This document shows positions 1 through 9,922 of a stretch of 64,000 nucleotides of DNA, one piece after another (within the stretch, counting starts at the first letter, position 1; each line of letters starts with the position of its first letter). Origin of the DNA: Asterias amurensis (lineage: Eukaryota; Echinodermata; Asteroidea; Forcipulatida; Asteriidae). The stretch covers positions 7,875,391-7,939,390 of the forward strand of contig NC_092657.1 in assembly GCF_032118995.1 (NCBI RefSeq), written 5' to 3'. The translations under genes and the position numbers were made by a program. The notes under the pieces were generated by a model that was not told the DNA's origin, did not search any database, and worked only from the letters and a program-made list of their open reading frames with translations.

Positions 1-2147
1 ATGCCAAGGAATTCCTGGAGTCCTGTCTTATCCTGAGGTGGATTGATCTGTTTGATGGCCGTAACCTTCGCTGGGTCGGGGTGTACACCATGCTTATCGT
101 AGATCATACCAAAGAACTTTATCTGTGGGGTCTTGATCGCACACTTTGAGCTATTGAACATCAGTCCGTACTGGTTGGCGGCTTTCATCAGATGATGAAG
201 ATTTTTGTCATGTTCTGCCTCAGTCGCGCCAAAAACTACAATGTCATCTGCAATGCCAATTGCACCAGGACAGCTCTCGAGAAATTGGTCCATGCGTAGC
301 TGGAACACGTCTTGGCTCATCACTAGGCCAAAGGGTAGTCTCAAGTAGCAATAACGACCGAAGGGGCTGTTGAATGTTGTGAGTAGAGCGCTTTCGTCAT
401 CCAGTTTCACCGACCAGTAGCCATTCTTGGCATCTAGCTTGCTGAAGAATTTGGCGCCTGAGAACTTATGGGTGATTTCTTCTATGGTCGGAGTTTTGTG
501 GTGACATCTTTTGATTGCGTTGTTAAGATCTTTCGGATCGAGGCAGACACGCAGTTTCCCATTCTCTCGTCTGGAGACTGTCAAACTGCTTACCCAATCA
601 GTCGGCTCAGTGACGCGTCTGATCACTCCTTGTTGCTCCATGTTCTCTAGCTCAGACTTCAATTCATCTTTGATCTTTATGGGGCATTTGCGGGGAGCAC
701 TGATTGTAGGGTGGGCATTTTCATCCAGGACGATGTGGTATTTGCCAGGGAAGTTACCAATCCTGTCAAACTGGTCAGGGTATTGGCGTTGTAGATCCTG
801 AGTGCAGCTGATAGAGGGGCACTGTGGTGTCGTTATTGCACAGTGCAGAGTCACAAGCTGCAGTTTGCGGGAAGTGGGCAAACCAAGGATTGCTGGGCCG
901 TCAGAGTCCACGACGAAGAAATCTGCTGTCACCCAGGCACTTCCATCATACCGGCAGGGAAGGGAAGTAGAACCATATTGCTTTATTCTTGTGTTGTTGT
1001 AAGCAGTCAGTATGGCTTTATGGTTGGATGTAGAGTCAGAACTTGGAAATCCACCAGAGTCAAGTCTGTCTGGAAACATGCGGCGGTACATTCTCAGGGG
1101 TATTGTGTTGCCCTGGGCTCCTGTATCGACTTTGACGCGGAGCTTCACCAGCATTTTCCGGTCACGTTTCACCTCGATGAAAGTGAAAACCTCATCTCGT
1201 GTGTCAGGGCTGTCGTGCTGCTCAGCATTGTGTATGGCACTGATGTTTGAGACAAGGATTGGGCTTATGACCATCTCATTAAAGTCATCTTCAAACTCAC
1301 TCTCGTAATCTTGCTCAGAGATGTAGTGTACTTTTGGATTAGGCCTCTTGCGCCCTCTAGAGGGAGTACGGGGCTTACGACGAGAGGGTGGTCTATCACG
1401 TGTTCTGGGCTGCCTATCATTGGAACCAGTGGAACGGCAGACGTTTTGCCAGTGGTTCTTCTTGCCACACTTATGGCAAGTTGAGTTGTATGCCGGGCAA
1501 CAGTCTCTCGGGCGGAAGGGGTGTGTGCCTCCACAGTTACGGCATGTTCGCTTGGAGCGGATGGCATCAACTGTTGCAGCATCAGGTGGTGCTGTCGGTT
1601 GGACTTGGGCAAGCTGACGCATGTGGTTGATCGAAGCTTCATGTGTTCGTCCTAGGTCAAGGGTTTGCTGTATTGTAAGCGTTTTGTCCTTGCCGAGGAG
1701 ATCTTTCTGGACTTCAGTGTACTTCACACCCGCTATGAACTGTTCAATGACCCGGTCCTGGAACTCAGCATCATCCTTGAACTCACACTTTTGGGCATGA
1801 AGTTTGAGTCGAGAGAGAAAATCATCTATTGTTTCACTATCACGTTGAGCAAACTTCTGTAGGTACAGCCTAGCCACACGAAAATTCTCTTTGGGCTGAA
1901 TTTGTGCCATGAATTTGGACCACACAACTGTAGGGTCTTTTTTCTCGGGCTCTGTGAGGCTCCATGAGTTGTAGATCTTTATGCCTGTGGCTCCCATGAA
2001 CAATAGAATGTGATCAACTTGCTTGTCAACAGGTATATCTTTGACAGAAAAATATAAGGCACACTGCTGCTGAAATAACTGTATTGAGTTGGCTTGGTCA
2101 GCATCTTCCCAGTTCATTCTGGGGCTTAATCCTGCGTTCTCTGACAT
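1..2147 (-). CDS. Ty3/Gypsy-type gag-pol polyprotein, partial (runs off the left edge)
   Basis: I read one uninterrupted frame of 715 codons from an ATG at 2147 down to base 1; I checked every triplet and found no stop. In order it holds a gag region (residues 1 to about 200), two zinc-knuckle-like motifs (C202-x2-C205-x3-H209-x6-C216, atypical; C224-x2-C227-x4-H232-x4-C237, canonical), an aspartic protease active site DTGA at D341, and the N-terminal half of a reverse transcriptase. The RT has the SKLDAKNGYW motif, an LPFGL motif and the catalytic pair at D634-D635 in the context IADDIVVFG. The rest of RT, RNase H and integrase lie outside the window. Gag and pol share one frame with no frameshift, as in some Gypsy lineages. 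A primer-binding-like site and LTR candidate lie just upstream. The open frame suggests a recent insertion. Family assignment is by motif; the clade is not determined. Confidence 0.9.
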   Translation of the reverse strand, partial: MSENAGLSPRMNWEDADQANSIQLFQQQCALYFSVKDIPVDKQVDHILLFMGATGIKIYNSWSLTEPEKKDPTVVWSKFMAQIQPKENFRVARLYLQKFAQRDSETIDDFLSRLKLHAQKCEFKDDAEFQDRVIEQFIAGVKYTEVQKDLLGKDKTLTIQQTLDLGRTHEASINHMRQLAQVQPTAPPDAATVDAIRSKRTCRNCGGTHPFRPRDCCPAYNSTCHKCGKKNHWQNVCRSTGSNDRQPRTRDRPPSRRKPRTPSRGRKRPNPKVHYISEQDYESEFEDDFNEMVISPILVSNISAIHNAEQHDSPDTRDEVFTFIEVKRDRKMLVKLRVKVDTGAQGNTIPLRMYRRMFPDRLDSGGFPSSDSTSNHKAILTAYNNTRIKQYGSTSLPCRYDGSAWVTADFFVVDSDGPAILGLPTSRKLQLVTLHCAITTPQCPSISCTQDLQRQYPDQFDRIGNFPGKYHIVLDENAHPTISAPRKCPIKIKDELKSELENMEQQGVIRRVTEPTDWVSSLTVSRRENGKLRVCLDPKDLNNAIKRCHHKTPTIEEITHKFSGAKFFSKLDAKNGYWSVKLDDESALLTTFNSPFGRYCYLRLPFGLVMSQDVFQLRMDQFLESCPGAIGIADDIVVFGATEAEHDKNLHHLMKAANQYGLMFNSSKCAIKTPQIKFFGMIYDKHGVHPDPAKVTAIKQINPPQDKTGLQEFLG

Positions 2148-2430
2148 GGCGGTACTTTAGTTGAGACACTGTGGTTAAAATATGAAGGAGATTGCACGGC
2201 TTACCAAGTTAGCAGGAGCTCGGGATCGGGTTGAGGTCGCCACTGAACGGGTGATGCACGTTGTCTGTGACTGTGTGTGTACGTGTAGTGATGTACACAA
2301 AACGCTGTGTTGGCTCCGTATGATTTGGTGCACAAAAACGATGTCAAACTTCAATTTCCTGACAGAGAATTTCGCCAGAAAGTGTCTAAAAGTACTGTCT
2401 TTACTATGTATTTTCATGTATAGTAGTTTA

Positions 2431-2442
2431 CCGCTGCCACCA
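2431..2442 (-). promoter_or_regulatory. Primer binding site candidate of the Gypsy element
   Basis: On the minus strand this reads TGGTGGCAGCGG and begins immediately after the dinucleotide CA. That is the arrangement expected where a 5' LTR ends and the tRNA primer site starts. It sits 284 bases upstream of the gag start codon. The tRNA species was not identified. Confidence 0.5.
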
Positions 2443-2775
2443 TGTTGGCATGTGGCCTAAATAAGGATTGAGGAACGAGGAGACTTCTGAGCTGTTACAA
2501 CTGTTTAATCAGCCATGTTGAATAACACCGCCCTCTGTTGGCGGGTGGATATGTGACAGTAAGGTCCTGTTTTAAACAGTTTAACCAAACAAAGGAATTC
2601 ACTCCCAAAAAGGTACACATTGAAGACATATAGGCTACATTGTCATACGTTGGTAGGTGCTGTCATTGTCTAAGGCAGGGGTCAATAAATGCAGTGCACA
2701 GTGTGTGATGTACAAATGAACATGAACATGTACACACCCCTGCCCTCTGTGTGGCGAGGTCTAAAGTATAGCAGG
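2443..2775 (-). repeat. Probable 5' LTR of the Gypsy element (outer boundary approximate)
   Basis: The inner end is set by the TG at 2443 (CA on the minus strand) next to the primer-site candidate. The outer end cannot be fixed because the partner LTR is outside the window; the end coordinate is only a guess at a base before the hairpin at 2807. Confidence 0.35.
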
Positions 2776-2806
2776 GTATCTTTTTTAGACAATATTATAC
2801 ACATAA

Positions 2807-2952
2807 TGAATGTTTATGAGTGCAATGGTGCGAATATGTTCATGAGTTGAAAGATGGAATGTTCTATTCAACGAGGCGGAGCCGAGTTGAATGGAACATT
2901 CCAGCTTTCAACGAATGAACATATTCGCACCATTGCACGAATGAAAAACATT
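2807..2952. repeat. Foldback (hairpin) element
   Basis: Two arms of about 65 bases are inverted copies of each other around a loop of about 14 bases. The left arm contains GCAATGGTGCGAATATGTTC and the right arm its complement. The arms match almost perfectly from 2821-2872 to 2887-2938 and more loosely outside. It has no coding capacity. Confidence 0.75.
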
Positions 2953-3147
2953 TTATTTGTTTTATATAACATCCAAGTAGATCTTTGTCATTTTGATTGA
3001 AAGATACAACTTTAAAAACAGACAAAGCATAGGCCTGCAGAAGCCGAATGCTATGTAATTTTACTAATGCCTTGCAGTAACCCTTACTCTATGCAGTAAC
3101 ACTGCTGCGTTACCAAAGACGCGCACGCAGTGATGTTTTTACTCAGC

Positions 3148-3228
3148 TTTTTCGTTCCATCCGAAAAGTACAGTGTACCATTGCATGCTGGCAACGTGCA
3201 ATGGTACTTTTCGGATAGAACGAAAAGG
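3148..3228. repeat. Short foldback hairpin
   Basis: TCGTTCCATCCGAAAAGTAC on the left is matched by an inverted copy ending near 3228. The arms are about 35 bases and the loop is under 12 bases. Together with the hairpin before it, this stretch (2.8-3.3 kb) is a cluster of inverted repeats with no gene. Confidence 0.65.
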
Positions 3229-3350
3229 CACGGTGAGTGACTCAGCGTCCTCAGCGTGCAATGGTAATTTTATTTGCTATCACGTGATGGACAATCCTCC
3301 AATCAAATGGCAAGGATCTGCTTGGGCGTTATATAAAAGAAGCCACTATC

Positions 3351-3735
3351 AAAGGCAGTGGACACTATTGGTAATTGTCAAAGACTATAGCCTTCACAGT
3401 TGGTGTATATCAACATATGCATAAAGTAACACCTGTGAAAACTTGAGCTCAATCGGTAACCGAACTTGAGAGATAATAATGAAAGAAAAAATACCCTTGT
3501 AGTACGATCGTTGTGTGCGTTTAGATGGTTGATTTCCAGACCTCAAGTTCTAAATCTGAGGTCTCGAAATCAAATTCGTGGAAAATTACTTCTTTCTCAA
3601 AAACTATGGCACTTCAGAGGGAGCTGTTTCTCACAATGTTTTATACCATCAACCTCTCCCCATTACTTGTTACCAATTAAGGTTTTATTCTAATAATTAT
3701 TTTGAGTAATTACCAATAGTGTCCACTGCCTTTAA
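3351..3735 (+). mobile_element. Non-autonomous inverted-repeat element (TTAA-associated family), copy 1
   Basis: The left end reads AAAGGCAGTGGACACTATTG and the right end is its inverted complement, ending in CCTTTAA. The interior of about 340 bases has no credible ORF. Further copies of the same interior and ends occur at 19087-19462, 28853-29240 and 49740-50070. Several ends abut TTAA, which fits a TTAA-targeting transposase, but the class is inference. Confidence 0.75.
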
Positions 3736-4390
3736 GGGAATCAATGTGTGGTGAAGAGGTTTTTAACTAGTGGTTTAATCCCAACGAGGCCTGGTTCTTG
3801 ATAACTTTACCGAGACGAAGTCGAGGTAAATAATTATCAGGCCTCGGCGTGTTTAAACGACTAGTTGAAAACTGTTTCAACACACTTTGATTCCCATTCA
3901 TGAATACCTTTTCGGTCAAAAACATCAACACTCTTTAGTAAAAAAGTAAAATAAATGCAAAAATTATAATTTTCATTGATTTCTTTCAACACAACACCCC
4001 TCCAGCTATGAAATGGTAAAGCCCTCCAGCGCCCTCGGGTAACTCCTTTTAAGGGAATGCTGTGCGCGTCGTGCGTATCGCGTGACATGGCGCCGTTGCT
4101 CATAGACCTTTTCGCAAATACTGGGGCGCGCGCGTAAAGCTTGGAATTAGATGCATTGTGGTCTAGCTGGTAGCAAAATTTGATTCATATCTATCCCACA
4201 ATGCACCTCATTCAACAGTCTGCGCTTGCGCATTGGTATTTGCGATAAGGTCTATGACCAATAGGAATGAAGAAACTGTCTTATAAGAAGAGGTGCAGGG
4301 CTCACGTGTCACGTTCATGTTTCAACACTTTTTACTGGTCATAAAGAAAGGTTTATACACACCCACGTGACGCGCTCTCCACCAATAGGA

Positions 4391-4392
<2 letters not shown>
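3736..4392 (+). mobile_element. Hairpin-ended non-autonomous element, copy 1, left part (interrupted by two insertions)
   Basis: This begins with an imperfect inverted pair: the arm near 3740-3790 (AAGAGGTTTTTAACTAGTGG) has its partner around 3850-3895. A unique body follows. The same sequence is found in opposite orientation at 54066-54614. Comparison with that copy shows that copy 1 is broken by a short inverted-repeat element at 4100-4257 and by a LINE inserted after 4392. The other side of the LINE resumes at 8296 with AGCGAAACTGTCTGA. Confidence 0.75.
4100..4257. mobile_element. Nested MITE with about 21-bp terminal inverted repeats
   Basis: The left end TCATAGACCTTTTCGCAAAT is matched by the inverted right end, with one mismatch over about 21 bases. 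The paralogous element at 54066-54614 lacks this segment, so it is an insertion. There is no ORF. The target duplication is unclear. Confidence 0.75.

Positions 4393-4440
<48 letters not shown>
4393..4440 (+). repeat. (ATT)n microsatellite at the 3' end of the LINE
   Basis: About 16 ATT triplets directly follow the target duplication. On the LINE strand this is an (AAT)n tail instead of poly(A), as is usual for this kind of element. Confidence 0.9.
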
Positions 4441-4441
<1 letters not shown>

Positions 4442-4523
4442 TCATTTTATCACAGCATGCAAAAGAAAGATGTCATTTTCCTTTGTGCCGGTAACTCCTC
4501 GAGTCGGGCTACGTCCCGTAGCC

Positions 4524-7500
4524 TTAGATCTCAAGAGTCTTTCTCAGGATCCTCGCTGTCCCCAAAAGCGCTGCCTTCTGTAACAGATCTACCCTCACAT
4601 TTGTCCCTATTTCATCTAGATGTTTCCCCAGTGCTTTGGGAATGGTGCCAAGTGCTCCAACCACCACGGGGACTACTTTTACCTTTACCTGCCAAATCTT
4701 ACGAAGTTCCCTAGTCAGGTCCTGGTACTTCTCGATCTTTTCCATCTCCTTCGAAGCTACCCTTATATCACCTGGCACAGCTATGTCAATGAGATGACAC
4801 ATCTTCTTCGTCTTATCTAATAGCACTACATCCGGACGCCTATGTGGTATAACATGATCGGTCTGAATGTTAAAGTCCCAAAGGATCTTGACCTGGTCGG
4901 TCTCTACAACTTTTTCCGGAACATGTTCGTACCATTTCGCAAGCACTTTGACACCATACTTCTTACACAGATCCCAGTGAATCACCTTGGCCAGCTTGTC
5001 ATGTCTTCCTTTGTACTCCGTTTGGGCCATCTTACTGCATTCGCTAACAATATGAAATACAGTCTCCTCTGCTTTATTGCACATTCTACACATAGGAGAG
5101 ACGTTTGCTTTCTCTATCCTTGCCTTCATTACATTTGTCCTTAGAGACTGGTCTTGCGCCGCAGTAATCAAGCCCTCTGTTTCCTTCTTTAGTTCTCCAC
5201 TCTTTAACCAATTCCATGATTTGCTGCTGGCCACTTCCTCAGTACACCTCAAGAACCGGCCATGAAGTGGTTTGTTCCTCCAATCTTTATGTCTTTCCTC
5301 CTTCCTTTCCCTCTTGTATTCCTTCGGCCCAACTTCGTCTGCCCTCGTGTACCTTTGTCCAACTTTCAACAGGCTCTCCTCAGTCCTCCTGACATGACAA
5401 TGCAAGCTTCTGCGCTCGATGTTAACACTGTCCGCCACGCTAAACAACCCCCTTCCGCCCTCTGACCTCGGAAGATAGAGTCTACTAACATTTGACCGCG
5501 GGTGTAGCATGCCATGCATGGTCATTAGTTTTCTTGTCCTCCTGTCAGTGACATCTAGATCTTCCTTAGTCCACTCGACAATACCTGCACTGTACCTCAT
5601 CAAAGACACGGCCCATGTGTTAATCGCCTTAATCATGTTCCCCCCGTTTAGTTTAGACTTCAAACATTTCTTTACACGCCTGATGTATTCTGCCTTCAGC
5701 CTTACCTTTGATTCCTCGTGAAGGACATGGTCCGATTCAAGAACACCAAGATACCGATAACTCTCCTCCTCACCCAAAGCCCTCAACTGCGCACCATCAG
5801 GCAGAGCAATGCCATCGGAATGTACCCTCTTCCCCCTCTTCATGGTCATTGAAGCACATTTCTCCAGACCGAACTGCATCCCAATGTCATCACTGAAAAT
5901 CCTGACGGTTTGCACCAAAGAGTCGATCTCGGCCTCATTCTTCGCAAACAACTTCAAATCGTCCATAAAAAGCAGATGGTTGATCTTGCATCCGTCCTTC
6001 TTCATTACATAACCTGCACTCACCTTCCTTAGAATCATCGACAGGGGCATCAGTGCAAGAACAAACAGCAGCGGAGACAGAGAGTCCCCTTGGAAAATAC
6101 CTCTTCTTATGCATACCTTGCCCAGATTATCATCGTTGGCTGTCAGATTTGTTCGCCACGTCTTCATGCTCTCACCTAAAAGACGTTTTACTGCATCAGC
6201 CACTCCAACCATATCCAGACATTCCATTATCCATGTGTGCGATACCATGTCATACGCCTTCTTGTAGTCAATCCATGCCATTGCCAAATTAGTCTTTCTG
6301 CTCCTGCAGTCCTTCAGTACAGCCTTATCGATGATAAGTTGATCCTTCGTACCTCTGGACCGCTTCTTACAGCCTTTCTGCTCCTCCGGAAACAACTGTT
6401 GGTCATCCATATGGCGGTACAGGTCTTCTGCAATCATACTGGTGAAGAGTTTATACATCACAGGTAAGCACGTGATTGGTCTATAATTACTGGCAATGTT
6501 ACCTTTCTTGACATCCTTCATAATCAGCACCGTTTTTGCCTCAGTCATCCAAGATGGGACCTTACCCTGTACTAGACAGTCTTGCAATTGTAGGGCCATT
6601 CGCTCATGCAAACTACGGAAGTTCTTCAACCAGTACCCATGCACGTGGTCCAGACCCGGGGCTTTCCAATTTGGCACCTTCTTTATCTGTCTCTTAACCT
6701 TGTCCACGTCAATCTGGAACCCTTCTTGCTGTTGTTCCCCTCTCAATTCATCTTTCACATCTGTTAGCCATGCCGCTTGTCGGTTATGTTTTACTGGTTT
6801 GTCCCAAATACCACCCCAGAAAGTTTTTGCCTCTGTTGGTCTCGGGCCCGCTTGCGTGCTGTCAGCCTTCCCATCCAATTCCTTAAATAACTGACGCTGA
6901 TTGGTGCTAAATAATCTATTCTGGTGAAATTGCCTAACCCTGTCGTCATACCTCTTCACTTTTGCAGCCTTAGCCTTAACCCTCTGCTTGATCTCCTCTA
7001 TTACAACACTCACACCCTTACGTTTGACGTTGTACTTTGTCATAATTGTATTCCTTAAGTCTGAACTATTCAATAAACCCTTATTCATTTGTTCTATTCT
7101 ACTGAGATCTCTTCGCAAATCTTTAATCTGACCCTCCAGCCGACGTTTCCACCATGGTGTACTGTTCCCTTGTTGAGACACCTTTACCCCTAACTTTTCC
7201 CCTACTACAACTGCCCCTGCAAAAATAAGACGGTTAGTTTCCGATAAATTATTCGTACTTACCGACCCAAGGACTTTACTTACCACGGCTGACATTTCTG
7301 TCAGCCTTTTCCTTGGGACCCGGCGCAAAGCTGGAATACTCCACCCGTTTGACCCTTTCGCCGCTTCCATCACCTCTTGAAGCCTAGCCTTAATCTGCAC
7401 CTCCTCCTCCGTGAACTCTACGCCCTCCTCATCGTCGATGCCATCATCATCCTGACCATCTCGCACCCCTGGCTGGTTCACCTCATCTTCACTCTGTAAG

Positions 7501-7934
7501 CTAGCAGCCGCCTCCTCCGGTATTTGGTGGTTAACCATATCTGTTCCATCACTTTCAGCTTGTACTATCCTCCTCATCTCCTCAATTTCCACATTGGTTA
7601 ACCACTGGTTCCGTTTGATAGTACTTATCTGGTCTGCAAGGCGCTGCTCACTAATCTCAAACATTCCTTTATCTTGCCATAGGCTTATCATTCTCCTTCT
7701 GTATCCTCTCTTGTCCGGCTCACTCTTAATATAACATTCCATTGCAATTTTGTTATCGTTCTTACTCCATTTTCTCCTGGTTCCACCACGAATCCCGTTG
7801 TGAGCAGTTTGGATACGATCTGGTAGCACCTGCTCAGGCATACCAACCAGATCGGGTGAAGGACTTCCTCTCTGGGAGTTTGTCACTCTTTCACCGTTGA
7901 ATTGATGCTCCATAGCACTCATTATTAACATCAC
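4524..7934 (-). CDS. Reverse transcriptase / restriction-like endonuclease polyprotein of an RLE LINE, intact
   Basis: A single ORF of 1136 residues makes the protein needed for target-primed reverse transcription. Residues about 53-90 are basic and tryptophan-containing, possibly a Myb-like DNA-binding region (weak), followed by an acidic stretch (about 145-180). The RT domain spans about 420-830, with catalytic D556 in WIDYKKAYD, the FQGDSLSP motif at 614-621 and FMDD at 656-659. The C-terminus has a zinc motif C949-x2-C952-x8-H961-x4-C966 and a restriction-like endonuclease motif, RPD at 1033-1035 and DIAVPGD at about 1050-1056. No stop, frameshift or missing catalytic residue is visible, so it may be a recent and possibly active copy. 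The start is chosen as the first ATG; internal ATGs at residues 5 and 8 are alternatives. The clade (R4 versus HERO) needs a phylogeny. Confidence 0.93.
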   Translation of the reverse strand: MMLIMSAMEHQFNGERVTNSQRGSPSPDLVGMPEQVLPDRIQTAHNGIRGGTRRKWSKNDNKIAMECYIKSEPDKRGYRRRMISLWQDKGMFEISEQRLADQISTIKRNQWLTNVEIEEMRRIVQAESDGTDMVNHQIPEEAAASLQSEDEVNQPGVRDGQDDDGIDDEEGVEFTEEEVQIKARLQEVMEAAKGSNGWSIPALRRVPRKRLTEMSAVVSKVLGSVSTNNLSETNRLIFAGAVVVGEKLGVKVSQQGNSTPWWKRRLEGQIKDLRRDLSRIEQMNKGLLNSSDLRNTIMTKYNVKRKGVSVVIEEIKQRVKAKAAKVKRYDDRVRQFHQNRLFSTNQRQLFKELDGKADSTQAGPRPTEAKTFWGGIWDKPVKHNRQAAWLTDVKDELRGEQQQEGFQIDVDKVKRQIKKVPNWKAPGLDHVHGYWLKNFRSLHERMALQLQDCLVQGKVPSWMTEAKTVLIMKDVKKGNIASNYRPITCLPVMYKLFTSMIAEDLYRHMDDQQLFPEEQKGCKKRSRGTKDQLIIDKAVLKDCRSRKTNLAMAWIDYKKAYDMVSHTWIMECLDMVGVADAVKRLLGESMKTWRTNLTANDDNLGKVCIRRGIFQGDSLSPLLFVLALMPLSMILRKVSAGYVMKKDGCKINHLLFMDDLKLFAKNEAEIDSLVQTVRIFSDDIGMQFGLEKCASMTMKRGKRVHSDGIALPDGAQLRALGEEESYRYLGVLESDHVLHEESKVRLKAEYIRRVKKCLKSKLNGGNMIKAINTWAVSLMRYSAGIVEWTKEDLDVTDRRTRKLMTMHGMLHPRSNVSRLYLPRSEGGRGLFSVADSVNIERRSLHCHVRRTEESLLKVGQRYTRADEVGPKEYKRERKEERHKDWRNKPLHGRFLRCTEEVASSKSWNWLKSGELKKETEGLITAAQDQSLRTNVMKARIEKANVSPMCRMCNKAEETVFHIVSECSKMAQTEYKGRHDKLAKVIHWDLCKKYGVKVLAKWYEHVPEKVVETDQVKILWDFNIQTDHVIPHRRPDVVLLDKTKKMCHLIDIAVPGDIRVASKEMEKIEKYQDLTRELRKIWQVKVKVVPVVVGALGTIPKALGKHLDEIGTNVRVDLLQKAALLGTARILRKTLEI

Positions 7935-8290
<356 letters not shown>

Positions 8291-8295
8291 GGAAT

Positions 8296-8322
8296 AGCGA
8301 AACTGTCTGAGATATTTATGAG
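8296..8322 (+). mobile_element. Hairpin-ended element copy 1, right end
   Basis: AGCGAAACTGTCTGAGATAT continues the element broken at 4392. The same sequence is joined directly to TAGGAAT in the related copies at about 54066 and 42851 (opposite strand). The terminal homology ends around ATTTATGA. Confidence 0.7.
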
Positions 8323-8689
8323 TTGTCATTATTGGTCTCTCAGATGATTCAGAACGGGGAATTGGCGAGTAGACGATGTGGTGTAAGGATAGGGGTATGA
8401 GAACACAACCAAAGAAACTTCATTTACAAATAAAATAAAGCTATATTTTATGGGCAAAAATTAGGGATCCATGATGACTTTACTGTGAAGCCTAGCCTAC
8501 CTGGGAAGGTATTGATGCAACTGCATTCTCAGCCTTTTATTTAGTCTAGTTAAAGAAGCTTTACAGAGTGTTTTTTTGCTAACAGAAACAATTAATAATA
8601 ATTTGGGGGGCTAATCATCCTTACTCGCAGCAGAGCTGAATTGCGAAGGACGCGGCTAACGTGTTCGAGAAGCTGGCATGCTAGGCGCC

Positions 8690-8960
8690 ATGGCTGCCAG
8701 CCACATCAACCCATTATGACCACGGAGCAGTACAGCCAATATCGAAAGTGATTTTTCCCGGGGAGGAAAACTGGATAGTCTGGAAAAACCCTTTGTGCAC
8801 AGCAAAGAACCAATGCACACCTCAACTCACATCCGGCCCTGGCCAGAAATCAAACCGGGGTTCAACCTTGGTGAGAGGTGATCGCGCTTAAAGCACAAGC
8901 CAACCGTGCCACGGGACACGGGACATCGGAATAAATACTTTGCAAATTTGATTAAATTCA
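8690..8960 (-). repeat. tRNA-derived SINE (SINE-C)
   Basis: On the minus strand there is a tRNA-like head with a box-B-like GGTTTGATTTC stretch, followed by a body containing TTGGTTCTTTGC and GGGTTTTTCCAG. I recall such a body from SINEs in invertebrate deuterostomes. It lies between the LINE and the GBE1 upstream region. The boundaries are approximate. Confidence 0.55.
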
Positions 8961-9465
8961 GGTGGCCCGCCAAGTTGCGAAGACCGTCTCCTGGGCAAGT
9001 TGTTGGATCCCCATCATAGACACTGGATAGAGCTATCCCATCCCAACTCAACTTTTGAAGACCATTTATCATCATTATCACTTGCATCTAAAAAATACGT
9101 GAACATTTGGGGTTCGGGTTATCAACAAGAAATAAAGAATAACACACCCTTGTTGCATATAGAATTGTGTCAGATAGAAGGCTTTGCATGATCCCCTTAT
9201 AAGTAAATATTGGGCCTTACTTTTCCAGATGAAAATTTTTTGTTTGCATTTTTTTTTTACTAATAGTATACCCAAAAAAGGTAGCCTAGGTGTAAGCCAT
9301 ATAGAACCCATTTCTATGGTTACCACCTTCTTCAACATTCAAAACCAAACTCAAAAATAGAATGATGAACGAACTACCCAGCCCCTTCTCCTGGGACTAT
9401 TGGAGGTTCGTTCATTCTTCATGGAATCGTGGTTCATTCAACGATCGTCCACGAACCTAGTTCTA

Positions 9466-9510
9466 GAGCACCCCCACCCCACCCCACCCCGCCCCGCCCC
9501 TGAGACACCC
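9466..9510 (+). promoter_or_regulatory. C-rich tract with GC boxes upstream of GBE1
   Basis: CCACCCCACCCCGCCCCGCC is the only strongly GC-rich patch in the 1.4 kb before the GBE1 start codon, about 320 bases upstream of it. The CCCCGCCCC repeats match Sp1/KLF-type boxes. A promoter role is inference; no TATA box was identified with confidence. Confidence 0.35.
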
Positions 9511-9787
9511 CACACCCTGCATGTTTACACCGGAAACAAACGTGCGACGACGCACGTGCCTCCGCAAACTGCCGCAAGAGGGCGGCTTTAATATTCCAGT
9601 GATGAGGCGATAATGTTGATAAAAAGTTGATGTTTATCAGAGATTGATGCCTTTTTTAGTGTGTGGTCGACGATAAGCTGGAAATCCAGGGATTTGCAAC
9701 GTACATCATGTACATCAACTAGTCTACCCCCATTCATTAGTAATAACCATATGCCAGTACTAGTGCTGCCCCGAGTCTTTCGAGTAC

Positions 9788-9832
9788 ATGTACTACACTA
9801 GGGAATGGCACCTGCTTAGTTATAATGGCTGA
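9788..9832 (+). promoter_or_regulatory. Upstream ATGs just before the GBE1 start
   Basis: An ATG at 9805 opens a four-codon ORF ending in TAG at 9817-9819, five bases before the main ATG. Another ATG at 9788 opens a 14-codon ORF that overlaps the main start and stops at 9830-9832. If transcription starts upstream of these, they could reduce GBE1 translation. The transcription start is unknown. Confidence 0.4.
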
Positions 9833-9922
9833 CACTGGTTCTGTCGTCTGCCTTCCTGATACCGAAGCACTGTTCAAGTTAGATCCTTACATTAAGCCCC
9901 ATGACCAGGAGCTGAAGAGACG
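9825..9922 (+). CDS. GBE1: GBE1 exon 1 (residues 1-33)
   Basis: Encodes the start [12 protein letters not shown] and the conserved LDPYIKP segment of animal branching enzymes. The donor GTAGGT follows CG, leaving codon 33 (Arg) split after two bases; exon 2 completes it. Confidence 0.9.

Noticed and set aside
468..1862. Short plus- and minus-strand frames in the first 2 kb
   Set aside because: They are shadows of the minus-strand Gypsy gag-pol frame, which has no stop from 2147 to 1.
4367..6894. Many plus-strand frames of 60-130 codons
   Set aside because: They are shadows of the LINE polyprotein on the minus strand.
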